Origin: Herbaspirillum sp. RTI4
GTDB lineage: Bacteria; Pseudomonadota; Gammaproteobacteria; Burkholderiales; Burkholderiaceae_D
Direction of reading: 5' to 3'
NCBI RefSeq assembly: GCF_034313965.1
Contig: NZ_JAVIWQ010000002.1
Location: 1,984,001 to 2,048,000, forward strand
DNA length: 64,000 bases
Shown here: positions 17,350 through 26,945 of the stretch, in pieces
Layout: every line of letters begins with the position of its first letter
Numbering within the stretch: position 1 is the stretch's first letter
Position numbers and translations under genes: made by a program
Notes under the pieces: generated by a model
What the model saw: the letters and a program-made list of their open reading frames with translations, nothing else
Database searches by the model: none
Told to the model about the DNA's origin: nothing

Positions 17350-17637
17350 TTGTGGTGCGGATAAAAATGTTGGTGCTGATGCGAATGCGAGTGCCGGCGC
17401 GGGCGGTTCAGTTGGGCAATTAAGAGAGGTCTATTGCCCCGTCCTTTCGCCCTCATTATTTCTGACAGATTTGTCATATTTAAGCTGACTTGCTCCTATG
17501 CAGCTTGGGGTATAGTAGTCCTACTTTAACGATTGTGTGAGTCTCATCGATGCAAGCTTGCGATACCAATTTCTTGTTGATTTGCGGCAATTTCCTCAAT
17601 TTAAATAAACCTCCACTTATTTCCTCTCATCCCGCAC
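17350..17637. other. Promoter region of the RND efflux operon
   Basis: 288 bp without a gene. TATAGT at 17511-17516 with TTGCTC at 17490-17495 (15-base spacer, short) is a weak sigma-70 candidate. No clear operator for the response regulator was found by eye. Confidence 0.35.
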
Positions 17638-19125
17638 ATGCATGCTTCAGATAAGACTGTAGCGACTGGTTCGCTGCCGGGTCTAGGTTTTCGTTGTTCT
17701 CGTCATCTGGTTCTGCTGACAGCGCTTGTTACCCTGTCGGCCTGTAGCGTAGGGCCTGACTATGTCCGGCCGTCGTTTGAGGCACCCACTGCTTACAAGG
17801 AAGCCGGTCCCTGGAAAACGGCGATTCCCGGCCAGATCGATGGCAATCATCGCTGGTGGGAGGCGTATGGCGATAGCGTCCTGAGTGACCTGATCGACCA
17901 GGCCAATAGCGCCAATCAGAATATCCGCTACGCCGAAGCGCAGTTCCGTCAGTCGCAGGCGACGGCACGCGTGGCGCAAGCCGGGTTCTGGCCGACTGCG
18001 GGAATATCCGCAGGTGCTGCGCGGGGACAAACCAATACCAACGGCACTATTCGACTGGCGGACACTTACACCACGGGCCTGAACGCGACCTGGGAAGCGG
18101 ATGTGTGGGGTCGCGTACGACGCTCGGTGGAAGCCGGCGATGCAGGTAGTCAGGCCAGCGCAGCGACGCTGGCCGCCGCGCGTCTGAGTATTCAGGCGAC
18201 GCTGGCGCAGAATTATCTGCAATTGCGGGTGACCGATTTACTGAGTGACCTCTACCTGCGGACGACCCAGGCCTATACCCGGACATTCGAGCTGACGCAG
18301 CGTCAATACGCCGCGGGTATCGCTTTGCGTTCTGATGTGGCGCAAGCGGAAACGCAGCTGCTCAACGCACAGGCGCAAAAAATCGATCTGGACGCGACGC
18401 GCAGTCAGTTGGAGCACGCCATTGCGATCTTGGTCGGCAAGGCGCCCGCTGTGTTTGCTTTGTCACCCGTCGCCGGACCCGTCGTTGCGGTCATGCCCGC
18501 CATTCCTGTCGGTCTGCCTTCCGAATTGCTGGAACGGCGTCCCGATATCGCCAGCGCCGAGCGACTGGTTGCGGTGGCCAACGCCAATATCGGCGTGGCC
18601 AAGGCGGCTTACTTTCCTTCTTTGATATTGAGCGCCGGCGGCGGGTATTCCAGTCCCGGTTTTGCTTCCCTGTTCAATACGCCGGCGCGGGTCTGGTCGC
18701 TGGGTGCGGTACTGGCAGGCACCTTGTTTGATGGCGGTTTGCGCTCGGCGCGTACGGATCAGGCCATTGCCTTGTTTGATGCTTCCGTGGCGCAGTACAA
18801 GCAAACGGTGCTGGGCGGCTTCCAGGAAGTGGAGGACAACCTGGCCGTGTTGCGGGTGCTGGCAAACGAATCCAAAGTGCAGGCGCAGGCGGTGCAGGCG
18901 GCCTTGCTGGCGGAACGCTTGATTACCAGTCAGTACCGGGTTGGCACGGTGACCTATGTATCGGTGGTAACGGCGCAGGCAGCGGCACTGGCCAGTCAGC
19001 GCACGTTAGTGCAATTGCAGGGGCGTCAGTTGCTGGCGGGGGTAGCGCTGATCAAGGCGACCGGCGGCGGCTGGAGTGCGGCAGAACTGGTGGCCGGTGC
19101 GCCAGACCTTGCTAAGCATCCCTGA
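17638..19125 (+). CDS. RND efflux outer-membrane channel lipoprotein (OprM/NodT family)
   Basis: 495 residues. The N-terminus is a lipoprotein signal with lipobox LSAC (Cys about 36), then SVGPDYVRP, the usual start of mature OprM/NodT-type TolC relatives. Two outer-membrane-efflux repeats follow; SELLERRPDIASAERLVAVANANIGVAKAA in the second half is diagnostic of the family. The protein forms the trimeric outer-membrane duct for the periplasmic adaptor and RND pump encoded downstream. The gap to the adaptor gene is 125 bp; all genes through 25689 lie on this strand and are probably one operon. Confidence 0.92.
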   Translation: MHASDKTVATGSLPGLGFRCSRHLVLLTALVTLSACSVGPDYVRPSFEAPTAYKEAGPWKTAIPGQIDGNHRWWEAYGDSVLSDLIDQANSANQNIRYAEAQFRQSQATARVAQAGFWPTAGISAGAARGQTNTNGTIRLADTYTTGLNATWEADVWGRVRRSVEAGDAGSQASAATLAAARLSIQATLAQNYLQLRVTDLLSDLYLRTTQAYTRTFELTQRQYAAGIALRSDVAQAETQLLNAQAQKIDLDATRSQLEHAIAILVGKAPAVFALSPVAGPVVAVMPAIPVGLPSELLERRPDIASAERLVAVANANIGVAKAAYFPSLILSAGGGYSSPGFASLFNTPARVWSLGAVLAGTLFDGGLRSARTDQAIALFDASVAQYKQTVLGGFQEVEDNLAVLRVLANESKVQAQAVQAALLAERLITSQYRVGTVTYVSVVTAQAAALASQRTLVQLQGRQLLAGVALIKATGGGWSAAELVAGAPDLAKHP

Positions 19126-19250
19126 TAAGGCGCCTTTGACGCAGCGACTGTGCGACGCCATCTCATGATGGCAAGGCGCGAGACACTGAATCAGAGTTTC
19201 CCCCATTTTTCCAATAAGTTGGCCAAAAAATAAATAAACGGGCAAGCGCA

Positions 19251-20414
19251 ATGAGAACTTCTTCTTCTGCAAAACGTAACACGCTATTCATCGTCATCGC
19301 GCTGCTGGTATTGGCGCTCATCTGGTTTGCCGTCGTGCGATGGGGGGCCGATAAAGCGGCCAAGCCGCCAGCGCCGCCGGTAGCGGTTAGTGTGGTGCAG
19401 GCCCTTGAAAAAGATGTGCCGATTTATCTGACCGGCGTCGGTACGGTAACGCCGAATGCCACCGTGACCGTCAAGGCGCGCGTGGACGGGGCGCTGGAAA
19501 AAGTCGGTTTTGTCGAGGGACAGGAGGTCAAGGCCGGGCAATTGCTGGCGCAACTTGATCCGCGTACTTTGCAGGCGCAGCTGGAACAGGTGCAGGCGCA
19601 ACGTGCCAAGGATCAGGCGCTGCTGAACAATGCGATGATCGATTTGCAGCGCTACACCACGCTCAGAAGTGAGGATGCAGCGACGCAGCAAACGCTCGAT
19701 ACGCAACGGGCCTTGACGCAGCAATTGGCGGCGGCGATCAAAACCGACGATGCGCAGATTGCCTACGCCAAGGTGCAACTGGGCTTTACGACGATCAATG
19801 CGCCGATTTCCGGGCGTGTCGGTGCGCGCTTGGTGGACCCCGGCAACATTGTGCATGCCACCGATGCCGTCGGACTGGTAGTGATCAATCAGATTGATCC
19901 GATCACAGTGCTGTTCACGCTGCCGGAAGATGCTGTGCCAGCCATCATTGCCGCGCAGAATGCCGGAAAGGCTGCGCTCAAGGTACTGGCTTTGCCGCGC
20001 AGCGGTGGTCCGGCGATCAGCAGCGGTAGCCTGATTCTGCTGAACAATCAGATCGATACCACTAGCGGCACGGTGCAACTCAAGGCGCGTTTTGCCAATG
20101 CGAATCATGCCTTGTGGCCGGGGCAATACCTCAATGCGCGTCTGATGCTGGGCGATCATCAAAAAGTAGTGACCGTTCCTGCAGCGGCGATTCAGCGTAA
20201 TCAGGAGGGCACGTATGTGTACCTGGCGGGTGCTGATAATACGGTGCAAATTCAGCCGGTAAAGGTGACGCAGATTCAGGATGGCGTGGCGGTGGTCGGG
20301 GAAGGCGTGCAAGTGGGGCAGAACGTCGTGCTGGATGGACAATATAAATTACGTCCTGGGGCGCGCATTGTTGTCAGCAAGCCGGCGGCGGCCGTGAAAG
20401 GGCCGGCCAAGTGA
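19251..20414 (+). CDS. RND efflux periplasmic adaptor (membrane fusion protein, MdtA-like)
   Basis: 387 residues. An N-terminal membrane anchor (LFIVIALLVLALIWFAVV) is followed by the lipoyl/barrel-sandwich half-motifs (VDGALEKVGFVEGQEVKAGQ and INAPISGRVGARLVDPGN), a helical hairpin rich in Gln (about 100-160), then beta-barrel and membrane-proximal domains. Sequence and gene order resemble MdtA/MuxA adaptors of multidrug pumps, not CusB metal adaptors: no Met-rich metal site is seen. It links the inner-membrane pump to the outer-membrane channel. Its stop overlaps the pump start (GTGA). Confidence 0.92.
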   Translation: MRTSSSAKRNTLFIVIALLVLALIWFAVVRWGADKAAKPPAPPVAVSVVQALEKDVPIYLTGVGTVTPNATVTVKARVDGALEKVGFVEGQEVKAGQLLAQLDPRTLQAQLEQVQAQRAKDQALLNNAMIDLQRYTTLRSEDAATQQTLDTQRALTQQLAAAIKTDDAQIAYAKVQLGFTTINAPISGRVGARLVDPGNIVHATDAVGLVVINQIDPITVLFTLPEDAVPAIIAAQNAGKAALKVLALPRSGGPAISSGSLILLNNQIDTTSGTVQLKARFANANHALWPGQYLNARLMLGDHQKVVTVPAAAIQRNQEGTYVYLAGADNTVQIQPVKVTQIQDGVAVVGEGVQVGQNVVLDGQYKLRPGARIVVSKPAAAVKGPAK

Positions 20415-23400
20415 GTATTTCCGCTTTCTTCATCAAACGTCCTATCGGTACGACCCTGCTGGCAGTGGCCATCATGCTGGTCGGGCTGGCGACATGGCCC
20501 TTGCTGCCGGTAGCGCCGCTGCCGCAGGTGGATTTTCCGACCATTCAGGTGTCTGCCACGCTGCCGGGCGGTAGTTCGGAAATCATGGCGTCCAGTGTGG
20601 CGCAGCCGCTGGAGCGTCAGTTTTCACTGATCGCCGGGCTGTCTCAGATGACTTCGCTCAGCGCGCTGGGCTCGACGCAGATCACTTTGCAATTCGATCT
20701 GAACCGCAATATCGATGCCGCTGCGCTGGATGTGCAGGCGGCGATTAATGCCGCCACAGGTCAGTTGCCCGCCAATCTGCCGAATCCGCCGACTTTCCGT
20801 AAGGTCAATCCGGCCGATTCGCCGATTCTGATTATGTCGGTGCAGTCGGATGCGCTGCCGATCAGCCAGGTGAGCGACTACGCCGATAACATTTTGGCGC
20901 AGCAGATTTCACAGATCGCCGGCGTGGGTCTGGTGAACGTGAACGGTGCGCAAAAGCCGGCGGTGCGGATTCAGGTTGATCCGCAAAAAATCGCACTGTT
21001 GGGATTGAGTCTGGAAGATATCCGCACCGTTATTGCCACGACTACTGTCAATCAGCCGAAGGGTACGGTGGATGGCGAGCATCAGAGTTTCACTGTCTAC
21101 ACCAACGATCAGTTGCTGAGTGCTGCGCCGTGGCGCGATATGGTGCTGGCTTACCGCAATGGTGCGCCGATCCGGGTGCGCGATATCGGTACCGCTGTCG
21201 ATGGACCGGAAAATACGAAACTGGCGGCTTGGGCGTTTGCCGGTGCGGCGGTGTTGCCGGGCAGTACGGTCACCAACGGGCGCGCGATTGTGCTGGCAGT
21301 GACCAAGCAGCCGGGCGCGAATGTGATCGAAACGGTGGATCGCATCAAGGAGGCCTTGCCGCGTTTGCAAGCCGCGATTCCTGCCAGCGTTCGTCTCAAT
21401 ACGCTGATTGACCGGACGCAGACGATTCGGGCTTCGGTGGACGATGTGGAATTCACGCTGGTGCTGACCATTGCGCTGGTGGTGATGATTATCTTTGTGT
21501 TTTTGCGCAATGTGCCGGCCACGCTGATTCCGAGTCTGACAGTGCCGCTGGCGCTGATGGGGACGGCGGCGATCATGTATCTGGTTGGTTATAGCCTGGA
21601 TAACCTGTCGCTGATGGCGCTGACGATTGCGGTCGGGTTTGTGGTCGATGATGCCATCGTGATGCTGGAGAACATCTACCGCTATGTGGAAGAGGGCATG
21701 TCGCCGATGGAGGCGGCATACAAGGGGGCGGCGGAAATCGGGTTTACGATTATTTCTATTTCGGTGTCGCTGGTGGCGGTGTTTATTCCGCTGCTGCTGA
21801 TGGGCGGGATTGTGGGCCGCTTGTTCCGTGAATTTGCCGTGACAGTGACCTTGACGATTGTGGTGTCGGTGGTGATTTCGCTGACGCTGACGCCGATGTT
21901 GTGCTCGCGCTTCCTCAAGAATTCGCATGCGGAAACGCATGGCCGTCTTTACATGCTGTTTGAGCGCGGTTTCGACGCCATGCTTAATGGCTACAAACGT
22001 GGCTTGCATGTGGTGTTGCGGCATCAGTTCCTGACTTTATGCGTGTTCCTCGGGACGCTGGTGCTGACGGCCGTGCTGTTCATCATCATTCCTAAGGGGT
22101 TTTTTCCGCAGCAGGATAACGGTGTGATTGCCGGTTTTGCCGAGTCGGCGCAAGACTCGTCGTTTGCTTCGATGAATAAACGAATGCTGCTGGTGGCGGA
22201 AATTGTCCGTAAGGATCCCGATGTCAGCGGTTTTGCGATGAGTGGTGGCGCATCGACTTTTAATACCGGTACTTTTTTCATCAGTCTGAAATCGAAGGAG
22301 CTGGGACGTACCACGAGTGCGGATCAGGTCATTGCGCGTCTGCGTCCGCAAATCGCCAAGGTGCAGGGCATTAACCTGTTTTTGCAGGCGAATCAGGACA
22401 TCAATGTGGGCGGTCGCTTATCGCGCACGCAATATCAATACACGCTGATTGATTCCAATCTGGAAGAACTCAATAGTTGGGCGCCGCGCTTGCTGGCGCG
22501 CTTCCGTTCTCTGCCGCAATTGACCGATGTGGCGTCCGATCAGCAAAATGCCGCGGCGACGGCGACGCTGACCATCGATAGGGCGCGGGCCTCGAGCTTT
22601 GGCATTTCGCCGTCGCTGATCGATGCCACGATCTACGATGCGATCGGCCAGCGTCAGGTGGCGCAGTTCTTTACGCAGATCAACAGTTATCGTGTGGTGC
22701 TGGAAGTGACGCCTGAATTGCAAAAAGATCCTTCGCTGTTTAGCAAGCTGTACATCACGTCGCCGTTGAACGGGCAGCAAGTGCCCTTGTCGAGTCTGGT
22801 CAAGATCGATACGGAAAAAACGGCTTATTTGTCGATCAGTCATCAAAGCCAGTTCCCGGCGGTGACGATTTCTTTCAATCTGGCGCCGGGCATGGCCTTG
22901 GGTCAGGCAGTCGATGCGATTCAGAAGGCGCAGACCGAGATGGCGGTGCCGCAGACACTGATCGGGGCGTTTCAGGGGACGGCCAAGGCCTTTGGCGATT
23001 CGCTGTCGTCGCAACCGTATCTGATCGCGGCGGCGCTGGTGACGGTGTATATCGTGCTCGGCTTGCTGTATGAAAGTTATATCCATCCGTTGACGATTCT
23101 GTCGACGCTGCCGTCGGCGGGTATCGGGGCGCTGCTGATTCTGATGGCGGGTGGTTACGATCTGAGTGTGATTGCGTTGATCGGGATCATTTTGCTGATC
23201 GGTATCGTCAAGAAAAACGGGATCATGATGGTCGACTTTGCGCTGGTGGCCGAGCGCGAGCATGGCATGAAGCCGGAGGAGGCCATTTATCAGGCCTGCC
23301 TGTTGCGCTTCAGGCCGATCATGATGACCACCATGTGCGCGCTGTTGAGCGGCTTGCCGCTGATGCTCAGTCATGGTTCCGGTTCGGAATTGCGTCGTCC

Positions 23401-23584
23401 TTTGGGCTACGCCATGGTGGGCGGTCTGATTGTGTCGCAGGCGCTGACTTTGTTTACGACGCCGGTGGTGTATTTGTATCTGGATCGTGCGCATTATTGG
23501 TATATGGAACGCAAGGCGGCGCGTCTGGCACGGCGTGAGCAGGCGCGTAAGGCGCGTTTGCTGACTCCTCCTGAGTCGCATTAG
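20411..23584 (+). CDS. RND multidrug efflux permease (MdtB/MdtC/MuxB-like)
   Basis: 1057 residues, full length for an RND inner-membrane pump with 12 helices and two large periplasmic loops. It starts at GTG 20411 inside the adaptor stop. Typical starts are seen (FFIKRPIGTTLLAVAIMLVG; PLPQVDFPTIQVSATLPG). The proton-relay Asp pair is in helix 4, VVDDAIVMLEN (about 413-414). The second half has LYESYIHPLTILSTLPSAG and KKNGIMMVDFAL, as in hydrophobe/amphiphile exporters of the MdtBC group. Likely substrates are drugs, bile-salt-like compounds or flavonoids; metal transport is unlikely because the Met triad of CusA is not evident. Only one permease gene is present, whereas mdtABC has two. Confidence 0.93.
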   Translation: MSISAFFIKRPIGTTLLAVAIMLVGLATWPLLPVAPLPQVDFPTIQVSATLPGGSSEIMASSVAQPLERQFSLIAGLSQMTSLSALGSTQITLQFDLNRNIDAAALDVQAAINAATGQLPANLPNPPTFRKVNPADSPILIMSVQSDALPISQVSDYADNILAQQISQIAGVGLVNVNGAQKPAVRIQVDPQKIALLGLSLEDIRTVIATTTVNQPKGTVDGEHQSFTVYTNDQLLSAAPWRDMVLAYRNGAPIRVRDIGTAVDGPENTKLAAWAFAGAAVLPGSTVTNGRAIVLAVTKQPGANVIETVDRIKEALPRLQAAIPASVRLNTLIDRTQTIRASVDDVEFTLVLTIALVVMIIFVFLRNVPATLIPSLTVPLALMGTAAIMYLVGYSLDNLSLMALTIAVGFVVDDAIVMLENIYRYVEEGMSPMEAAYKGAAEIGFTIISISVSLVAVFIPLLLMGGIVGRLFREFAVTVTLTIVVSVVISLTLTPMLCSRFLKNSHAETHGRLYMLFERGFDAMLNGYKRGLHVVLRHQFLTLCVFLGTLVLTAVLFIIIPKGFFPQQDNGVIAGFAESAQDSSFASMNKRMLLVAEIVRKDPDVSGFAMSGGASTFNTGTFFISLKSKELGRTTSADQVIARLRPQIAKVQGINLFLQANQDINVGGRLSRTQYQYTLIDSNLEELNSWAPRLLARFRSLPQLTDVASDQQNAAATATLTIDRARASSFGISPSLIDATIYDAIGQRQVAQFFTQINSYRVVLEVTPELQKDPSLFSKLYITSPLNGQQVPLSSLVKIDTEKTAYLSISHQSQFPAVTISFNLAPGMALGQAVDAIQKAQTEMAVPQTLIGAFQGTAKAFGDSLSSQPYLIAAALVTVYIVLGLLYESYIHPLTILSTLPSAGIGALLILMAGGYDLSVIALIGIILLIGIVKKNGIMMVDFALVAEREHGMKPEEAIYQACLLRFRPIMMTTMCALLSGLPLMLSHGSGSELRRPLGYAMVGGLIVSQALTLFTTPVVYLYLDRAHYWYMERKAARLARREQARKARLLTPPESH

Positions 23585-23605
23585 CCTGGCCGGAGTCTGA
23601 AGCCC

Positions 23606-24292
23606 ATGAAGATACTGATCGTCGAGGATGAGCAAAAGACGGCGGACTATTTGTTCCAGGGATTGAACGAGCAGGGCTGTACGGTCGATCTTGCCGCCAA
23701 TGGCATCGATGGCTTGCAGCTGGCGATGTTGCATGACTACGATGTGATCGTGCTCGATGCCATGTTGCCCGGACTGGACGGCTTTTCCGTTCTGCGTTCG
23801 CTTCGCACGGCGAAGCAGACGCCGGTCATCATGCTGACCGCGCGCGACCGCATCGAGGACCGCATCAAAGGCTTGCAGGAGGGGGCCGATGATTATCTGA
23901 TTAAACCTTTTTCATTTCTGGAATTGCTGGCGCGCCTGCAGGCCTTGAGCCGGCGCGGCCGCATGATCGAGCCGGTGCAGTTGCGCATCGGGAATTTGCA
24001 GATCGATTTGTTGAGCCATAAGGCTTATCGACTTGCTACGCGCATTGATCTGACGGCCAAGGAGTTCTCCTTGCTGGCGGTGCTGGCGCGGCGGCAGGGT
24101 GAAATTCTGTCGAAAACGACGATTGCCGAATTGGTCTGGGACATGAATTTCGATAGCAACACGAATGTGGTGGAGGTAGCGATCAAGCGTTTGCGCGCCA
24201 AGATTGATGCACCCTTCGGACAGAAATTGCTGCACACCATTCGTGGCCTGGGATACGTGCTGGAATTGCGCCAGAGCGGGAGCGAGGAGTGA
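23606..24292 (+). CDS. OmpR-family response regulator, heavy-metal type (CusR/IrlR-like)
   Basis: 228 residues. The receiver domain (1-115) has the acidic pair in VEDEQ, the phosphoacceptor Asp at about 51 (VLDAMLPGLDGF), Thr in MLTARD and Lys in DDYLIKPF. A winged-helix DNA-binding domain follows (about 125-225; NVVEVAIKRLRAKID). It belongs to the CusR/CopR/IrlR subgroup. It starts 21 bp after the permease stop and overlaps the kinase gene, so it presumably controls this efflux operon. Confidence 0.93.
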   Translation: MKILIVEDEQKTADYLFQGLNEQGCTVDLAANGIDGLQLAMLHDYDVIVLDAMLPGLDGFSVLRSLRTAKQTPVIMLTARDRIEDRIKGLQEGADDYLIKPFSFLELLARLQALSRRGRMIEPVQLRIGNLQIDLLSHKAYRLATRIDLTAKEFSLLAVLARRQGEILSKTTIAELVWDMNFDSNTNVVEVAIKRLRAKIDAPFGQKLLHTIRGLGYVLELRQSGSEE

Positions 24293-25689
24293 GGCATTCC
24301 ATTACGGCGCGTCTGGTGCTGATGTTCGCGGCGGCTGCGCTGGTGATTTTTTCCTTGATCGGTATCGTGCTGTATGAAGTGGTCAAGATTGAATTGTCGC
24401 GCCGCGAGCGCGATGGTTTGCAGACGACGTTTTCCGATATCAAATACAAGGTGGAGTGGGCGGGTAACGTCGAGCGTTGGGCTCGCTTGCAAACGCGGCT
24501 GGATATGCTCACACCTGGCAATGGCAAGGTGAGGTTCTGGATTGTGAGCAGTGACCCACGGTTTCAGTATGGCAAGGATCTGGCCAATATCCGGCACACC
24601 GATTTCGGGGGCAATCCCAATGGAGGAGATGAGTCCGGCGATCATCTGGGTGAACTTGTTATCAAAGGAATGCCCTATCCGATGCGTACCTTGACGGCTA
24701 TTATTCCTGCGTTGGAGGACCGGCCCTCGATACAGTTGATTGTGGGTACGGATACCGGTTCGTACTATCAAACGTTGCACAGGTTTTTGATGGCGTTGAT
24801 CAGTCTGTCACTGTTGGGTGTGGTGCTGGTGGTGCTGTTTGCCTATTGGGTGGCGCGCGCGGGTTTGTTGCCGTTGAAGCGGCTGTCGGATAGTGCCAAG
24901 ACGCTGAGTCCGAAGGCGCTTTCGCAAAGGCTGGATATGTCCGCTTTGCCTTCTGAACTGTCGGATCTGGCTGGTGCCTTTAATGGTGCGCTGGGCCGTA
25001 TTGAAAATGCGTACAAGCAGTTGGAATCGTTCAATGCCGATGTGGCGCATGAGTTGCGTACGCCGCTGGCTAATCTGATCGGCGAGACGCAGGTGGCGCT
25101 GTCGCGTGAGCGGAGCGCGGACCAGTTCAAGTCGGTGCTGCAATCGAATCTGGAAGAGCTGGATCGCTTACGGGCGATTATTAACGACATGCTGTTTCTG
25201 GCGCGTTCGGATCAGGGCGAGGCGGCGACCAGTTTGCAATCGGCGCTGATCGCGGCTGAAGTGGGAAAAACCATCGATTTCTTTGAGTTTGTGCTCGATG
25301 AAATGGCAATGACGGTGGGTGTCGATGGGCCATGCGATGCCAGCGCGATGATAGAAACGGCTTTGTTCCGCCGGGCAATGACGAATTTGCTGCAAAATGC
25401 GATTCAGCACTCGTCGCCGGGTGCGCATTTGCGGGTGTCTATTGCGCGACTGGAGGCGGCTATTTGTATTACGGTGTCGAATCCGGGATTGCCTATTGCG
25501 GAGCAGCATCTGGGTCGCTTGTTTGACCGTTTCTACCGGATTGATGCGTCGCGTCATGATACGCAGTCGATGCATGGGCATGGCTTAGGGTTGGCGATCG
25601 TCAAGGCGATTGCGCAGATGCACGGCGGCATGGTGTCGGCAAGCAATGCTGAAGGCTTTACGCGCATCAGTTTTACTGTGGCGGCGTGA
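24289..25689 (+). CDS. Heavy-metal-type sensor histidine kinase (CusS/IrlS-like)
   Basis: 466 residues from GTG 24289, overlapping the regulator stop (GTGA). Helices at about 8-28 and 170-190 flank a periplasmic sensor domain of about 140 residues. HAMP follows, then the H box FNADVAHELRTPLANLIGE (His about 254), N box NLLQNAIQHSSPGAH, and G boxes with FDRFYRIDASR and GHGLGLAIVKAIA. It is the likely partner of the upstream regulator. The sensor domain lacks an obvious Met/His-rich copper site, so the signal may be a pump substrate or envelope change and not metal. Confidence 0.92.
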   Translation: MRHSITARLVLMFAAAALVIFSLIGIVLYEVVKIELSRRERDGLQTTFSDIKYKVEWAGNVERWARLQTRLDMLTPGNGKVRFWIVSSDPRFQYGKDLANIRHTDFGGNPNGGDESGDHLGELVIKGMPYPMRTLTAIIPALEDRPSIQLIVGTDTGSYYQTLHRFLMALISLSLLGVVLVVLFAYWVARAGLLPLKRLSDSAKTLSPKALSQRLDMSALPSELSDLAGAFNGALGRIENAYKQLESFNADVAHELRTPLANLIGETQVALSRERSADQFKSVLQSNLEELDRLRAIINDMLFLARSDQGEAATSLQSALIAAEVGKTIDFFEFVLDEMAMTVGVDGPCDASAMIETALFRRAMTNLLQNAIQHSSPGAHLRVSIARLEAAICITVSNPGLPIAEQHLGRLFDRFYRIDASRHDTQSMHGHGLGLAIVKAIAQMHGGMVSASNAEGFTRISFTVAA

Positions 25690-25814
25690 AGTAATGTGGC
25701 GGGGTAGGGCGGGATTGACGGGCAGATTAGGAGTGAGCGTGTTATGTGCTTTGCGAATGACTGATATTCTTAAAATAAATTAGTCGTAATATGCTGCGCT
25801 GCGCTATAGTTGAT

Positions 25815-25880
25815 TTGTCTCCTCCAATCTCAAAAGAAATTGGATTCAGCCCGCAGCCTCTGGTTAGCGGGCTTTTTTTT
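25815..25880 (+). ncRNA. Candidate small regulatory RNA with CUCCUCC motif
   Basis: This gene-free stretch has the anatomy of a short trans-acting sRNA: a C-rich anti-Shine-Dalgarno motif TCTCCTCC (about 25818-25825), a small hairpin (TCCAAT 25823-25828 with ATTGGA 25839-25844), then a strong intrinsic terminator. TATAGT just upstream (25805-25810) could be the -10; no good -35 is visible. The next start codon is 174 bp further on, so this is not simply that gene's leader. The 5' end is a guess. Confidence 0.4.
25848..25880 (+). terminator. Intrinsic terminator downstream of the kinase gene
   Basis: AGCCCGC (25848-25854) pairs with GCGGGCT (25867-25873) around a 12-base loop, followed by eight T. 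It ends either the efflux operon or the candidate sRNA. Confidence 0.78.
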
Positions 25881-26054
25881 GCCTGTTCGCTTCGCTAATT
25901 TTTGGGGTGCTATGGTGCGATGCGAGGTCGCTTGACCTGGGGGGATGGCTGGCATGCACGTTGTTGGTATCGACTTTATTGCCTTCGGCAACCCTCGAAG
26001 GCCGGGCTTGGTAAAATACAAGGCGTATATTCGTTTTCTTCTTTGAAGGTCTTG

Positions 26055-26246
26055 ATGTCTATTCCTGTTGCCGATCGTCCTGATACCCCTTGTGTTGCTG
26101 TCTGTTCGACTACCTTCGATGATGTGTGCCGCGGTTGTGGCCGCACGGTCATGGAGGTTGCCGATTGGGTATTCATGTCGCAGGATCAAAAAAATCTGGT
26201 CTGGGACCGGATTACGGCCGAGGGCTTTCCCCGGCGTCAGTCTTGA
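26055..26246 (+). CDS. DUF1289 small cysteine protein
   Basis: 63 residues from ATG 26055, with GAAGG 7-11 bases upstream; a longer in-frame extension to 25902 is GC-poor in conservation and runs through the spacer. Four cysteines (CVAVC and CRGCG) form the pattern of the DUF1289 family, likely a small metal-binding (Zn or Fe-S) domain. CRGCGRT followed by E-x2-W is characteristic. Function is unknown. It is convergent with yceF, 15 bp away. Confidence 0.8.
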   Translation: MSIPVADRPDTPCVAVCSTTFDDVCRGCGRTVMEVADWVFMSQDQKNLVWDRITAEGFPRRQS

Positions 26247-26261
26247 TGTGTTGCTGATTCG

Positions 26262-26879
26262 TTAATCGCGTCGGCTAAAAAATGATACCCCCGCGTGCCG
26301 CAGCATCGTGGTGAGTGCGATCAGGGGCAATCCGGTGAGTGCGGTCGGGTCGTCACTTTCGATTTTTTCCAGGATGGCAATGCCCAGGCCCTCATTTTTG
26401 GCGCTGCCTGCGCAGTCGTAGGGCTGTTCTATGCGCAGATACGCTTCCAGTTCGCTGTCGGGCAGATTGCGGAAGGTGACGGCGGTCAGCACGTTTGCCG
26501 TTTGGGCGGCTTGTGCCGGATCGGATAGGCGCCCATCCCATAGGCACAGTGCGGTATGAAACATAACGCAGCGCCCGCGCATGGTTTGTAATTGCTGGAG
26601 TGCCTTGGCGTGTGAGCCGGGTTTTCCTATTTGCGCGCCGTCGAGTGTGGCGACCTGATCTGATCCGATGACCAATGCGCCGGGCCATCGTTCTGCAACG
26701 GCACGCGCCTTGGCTACTGCCAAGCGCAGTGCTGTGACCGGAGGGGTTTCGCCGGGGCGAGCGGTTTCATCGATGGCGGGGACATCAATGTTGAAGGGAA
26801 TTGCTAGTCGAGACAGCAATTCTGCCCTGTAAGGCGAGCTGGAACCGAGTACTACTAGCGGGTGCGTGAGGGTCGGCAT
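26262..26879 (-). CDS. yceF: Maf-family nucleotide pyrophosphatase, YceF subgroup
   Basis: 205 residues. The Maf start motif is LGSSSPYRAELLSRL, followed by the acidic/Arg segment DETARPGE, the catalytic SDQVA (about 73-77) with GKPG, and CAGSAKNEGLG near 165. The YceF branch is known to hydrolyse 7-methyl-GTP (m7GTP to m7GMP and pyrophosphate), a housecleaning step in the cytoplasm. In many betaproteobacteria this gene sits beside yceD-rpmF-plsX as it does here, divergently transcribed. Assignment to YceF over Maf/YhdE rests on the SSSPYR/SDQVA signature and context. Confidence 0.9.
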   Translation of the reverse strand: MPTLTHPLVVLGSSSPYRAELLSRLAIPFNIDVPAIDETARPGETPPVTALRLAVAKARAVAERWPGALVIGSDQVATLDGAQIGKPGSHAKALQQLQTMRGRCVMFHTALCLWDGRLSDPAQAAQTANVLTAVTFRNLPDSELEAYLRIEQPYDCAGSAKNEGLGIAILEKIESDDPTALTGLPLIALTTMLRHAGVSFFSRRD

Positions 26880-26945
26880 GATGTGGGGTTTTCTGAATGC
26901 TGTTTCGATTTTGATGCGAAATCCGCGCAGATGAGTGCTAACACT

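Noticed and set aside
22418..23734. 438-codon antisense open frame opposite the RND permease
   Set aside because: Repetitive Arg/Gln/His sequence explained by the complementary strand of the pump gene.
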